DNA of 64,000 nucleotides, from contig CAJNOI010000002.1 in NCBI GenBank assembly GCA_905250115.1, forward strand, positions 626,771 to 690,770, given 5' to 3'. The notes beneath the pieces are model-generated. The model was not told the DNA's origin. It saw only the letters and a list, made by a program, of their open reading frames with translations, and made no database searches. Source of the stretch: Adineta steineri (lineage: Eukaryota; Rotifera; Eurotatoria; Adinetida; Adinetidae). Numbering within the stretch: the first letter of the stretch is position 1; every line of letters starts with the position of its first letter. Both the position numbers and the translations under genes were made by a program. Positions 62,609 to 64,000 of the stretch are shown in pieces.

Positions 62609-64000
62609 ATGTCATTGACACAGTAAGTTTAATAATATTTTATCATTCAATTGTAGCAAATATTGTTTCTTTTGTTTAATGTAGAGTTCTTCCTCAACCG
62701 TCAATGACGGGCTATGATCGTGAAGATGATGAAGTTCGCAATGAACCAAAAAGAAATGAACTTACAATGTTTTCAAAATTCGTTGTACCACCTTACGGTC
62801 ATCGTCAAGATTTTGTACCACGTAGACCCGATGTAAATAAAAGAAAAATCTAATTTATATTTATAAAATATTGTTTTTTTCTCTTGAATAGATGTTTGGT
62901 GATGGTGGTGCTTTTCCTGAAATTCATATGGCTCAATATCCACTTAATATGGGTTCGATAAAGAATCAAACGTCAAATGCACTTCAACTTCAAGTTGATG
63001 GTGATGGAAAACCAAAATTTGATGCTATTATCAAACACAATGTTAAAGGCAGTAAAGTAAGTTAAGAATTTTAGAAATATTTCTTTGTATTATCATTATT
63101 ATTTTTCAGATTGTTTATTCAAGTTTTGTTGATTTACTACCAAAAGAAGTTCGTGAAGATGATCCTGGTCTTCAGAAACCAACTGAAGAAGAATTGAAAG
63201 AAGTAAATTTTATATTGATGATTAAAGAAAATATTAAAGTCATTTATTTAGAAAACAGAAAAAACGCGTCAAGCACTCGAAGCACTTGTATCATCGAAAG
63301 TATCAGCTGCTCTACCTGTTCAACATGCAGAAAAAACAGGACCTGTTCAGTATATTCGTTATACACCTTCACAACAAGGAGCTGCATTTAATTCCGGTGC
63401 CAAACAACGTATCATTCAAATGGTTGAAGTTCAAAAAGATCCTATGGAACCACCTCGATTCAAGTTAGTAAAATAAAATATTTATCTTATTAATGTTCTA
63501 ATCATTATTATTTAATTTAATAGAATCAATAAAAAACTTCCACGTGGACCTCCAAGTCCTCCTGCTCCAATTCTACATTCACCAACACGAAAAGTTACTG
63601 TTAAAGAACAACAAGATTGGAAGATTCCACCATGTATATCCAATTGGAAAAATAGCAAAGTATGAATTCTTGATTTTTAATTTATTTTAAATGATAAAAA
63701 TTGATTTCTTGTAGGGTTATACAATTCCACTTGATAAACGTCTAGCAGCTGATGGTCGTGGTCTTCAAAGTACACATATTAATGAAAATTTTGCTAAACT
63801 TGCTGAAGCTTTATATACAGCCGATTTAAAGGTGAGATTTACTTGCTGAAACGAACGATAAAACTGGTGTTTCTTTTTCTCTCTACTTTAGGCTCGTGAA
63901 GCTGTAGATATGCGTGCTAAAGTTGAAAAACAAATAGCTAAAAAACAAAAGGATGACAAAGAAGAACGATTACGTGAATTAGCTCTTCATGCTCGAACAG
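62609..64000 (+). CDS. SNW1: SNW1/SKIP spliceosomal and transcription co-regulator (3' partial)
   Basis: Exons: 62609-62622, 62685-62832, 62892-63056, 63110-63202, 63252-63463, 63524-63659, 63715-63831, 63892 to the window edge. SNW1 (Prp45, SKIP) is an elongated core subunit of the activated spliceosome that threads between Prp8, Prp46 and U6 and also acts in transcription. Visible signatures: PPYGHRQDFVPRRPDMFGDG near the N-terminus, the PSQQGAAFNSGAKQRIIQM segment, the family-defining SNWKN followed by KGYTIPLDKRLAADGRGLQ, and the start of the Lys/Glu-rich helix (KQIAKKQKDDKEERLRELA). The first coding exon is only 14 nt. The remaining C-terminal helix and tail lie beyond the window. Confidence 0.95.

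Overview
This is an intron-bearing eukaryotic window, strongly AT-rich, with compact genes whose introns are mostly 45-70 nt and start GTAAG/GTATG and end TTTAG/TTTCAG. It is animal DNA: it carries a P2X receptor, a Six3/6 homeobox gene, a synaptotagmin-14/16 relative, TMEM131, LRPPRC, CEP20/FOPNL, hnRNP-U, DXO and SNW1. A bacterial-type GH3 beta-glucosidase and a small stress protein of fungal Grg1 type, both interrupted by local-style introns, plus pyrimidine-AG acceptors just before many start codons, point to a bdelloid rotifer. That assignment is an inference; I cannot name the species.

Layout. 144-4921 (+): TMEM131 family, 5' end outside the window. 6168-10025 (+): synaptotagmin-14/16-like. 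12100-13522 (-): P2X receptor. 13523-17592: non-coding, with a ~0.9 kb terminal-inverted-repeat element. 17593-24259 (+): a tight three-gene row (TRMT10C/MRPP1-like, CEP20, hnRNP-U-like) that looks like a trans-spliced cluster. 27905-28693 (+): Grg1/LEA-like stress protein. 29783-34030: a tandem array holding a zinc-finger pseudogene, an intact zinc-finger paralogue and a third copy of their upstream region, which leads directly into LRPPRC (34031-38511, +). 38897-41680 (+): secreted GH3 enzyme. 44962-46092 (+): Six3/6, flanked by about 3.3 kb and 6.2 kb of gene-free, repeat-rich DNA. 52257-55887 (+): DXO and two unrecognised genes. 56071-57903 (-): coiled-coil protein with an apparent U12-type AT-AC intron. 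58547-59323 (+): EF-hand protein. A 10-N gap lies at 59411-59420. 59388-61736 (-): single-pass glycoprotein whose last exon is broken by the gap. 62609-64000 (+): SNW1, running off the right edge.

Functionally the set is mostly housekeeping (RNA processing and decay, mitochondrial RNA, cilia/centrosome, secretion) with signalling genes (P2X, Syt, Six3/6). The unusual items are the AT-AC intron, the Grg1-type protein with an internal exon duplication, the shared-leader array before LRPPRC, and the possible operon. Coordinates come from reading-frame and splice-site continuity by eye; exon phases were checked and close for every complete gene.
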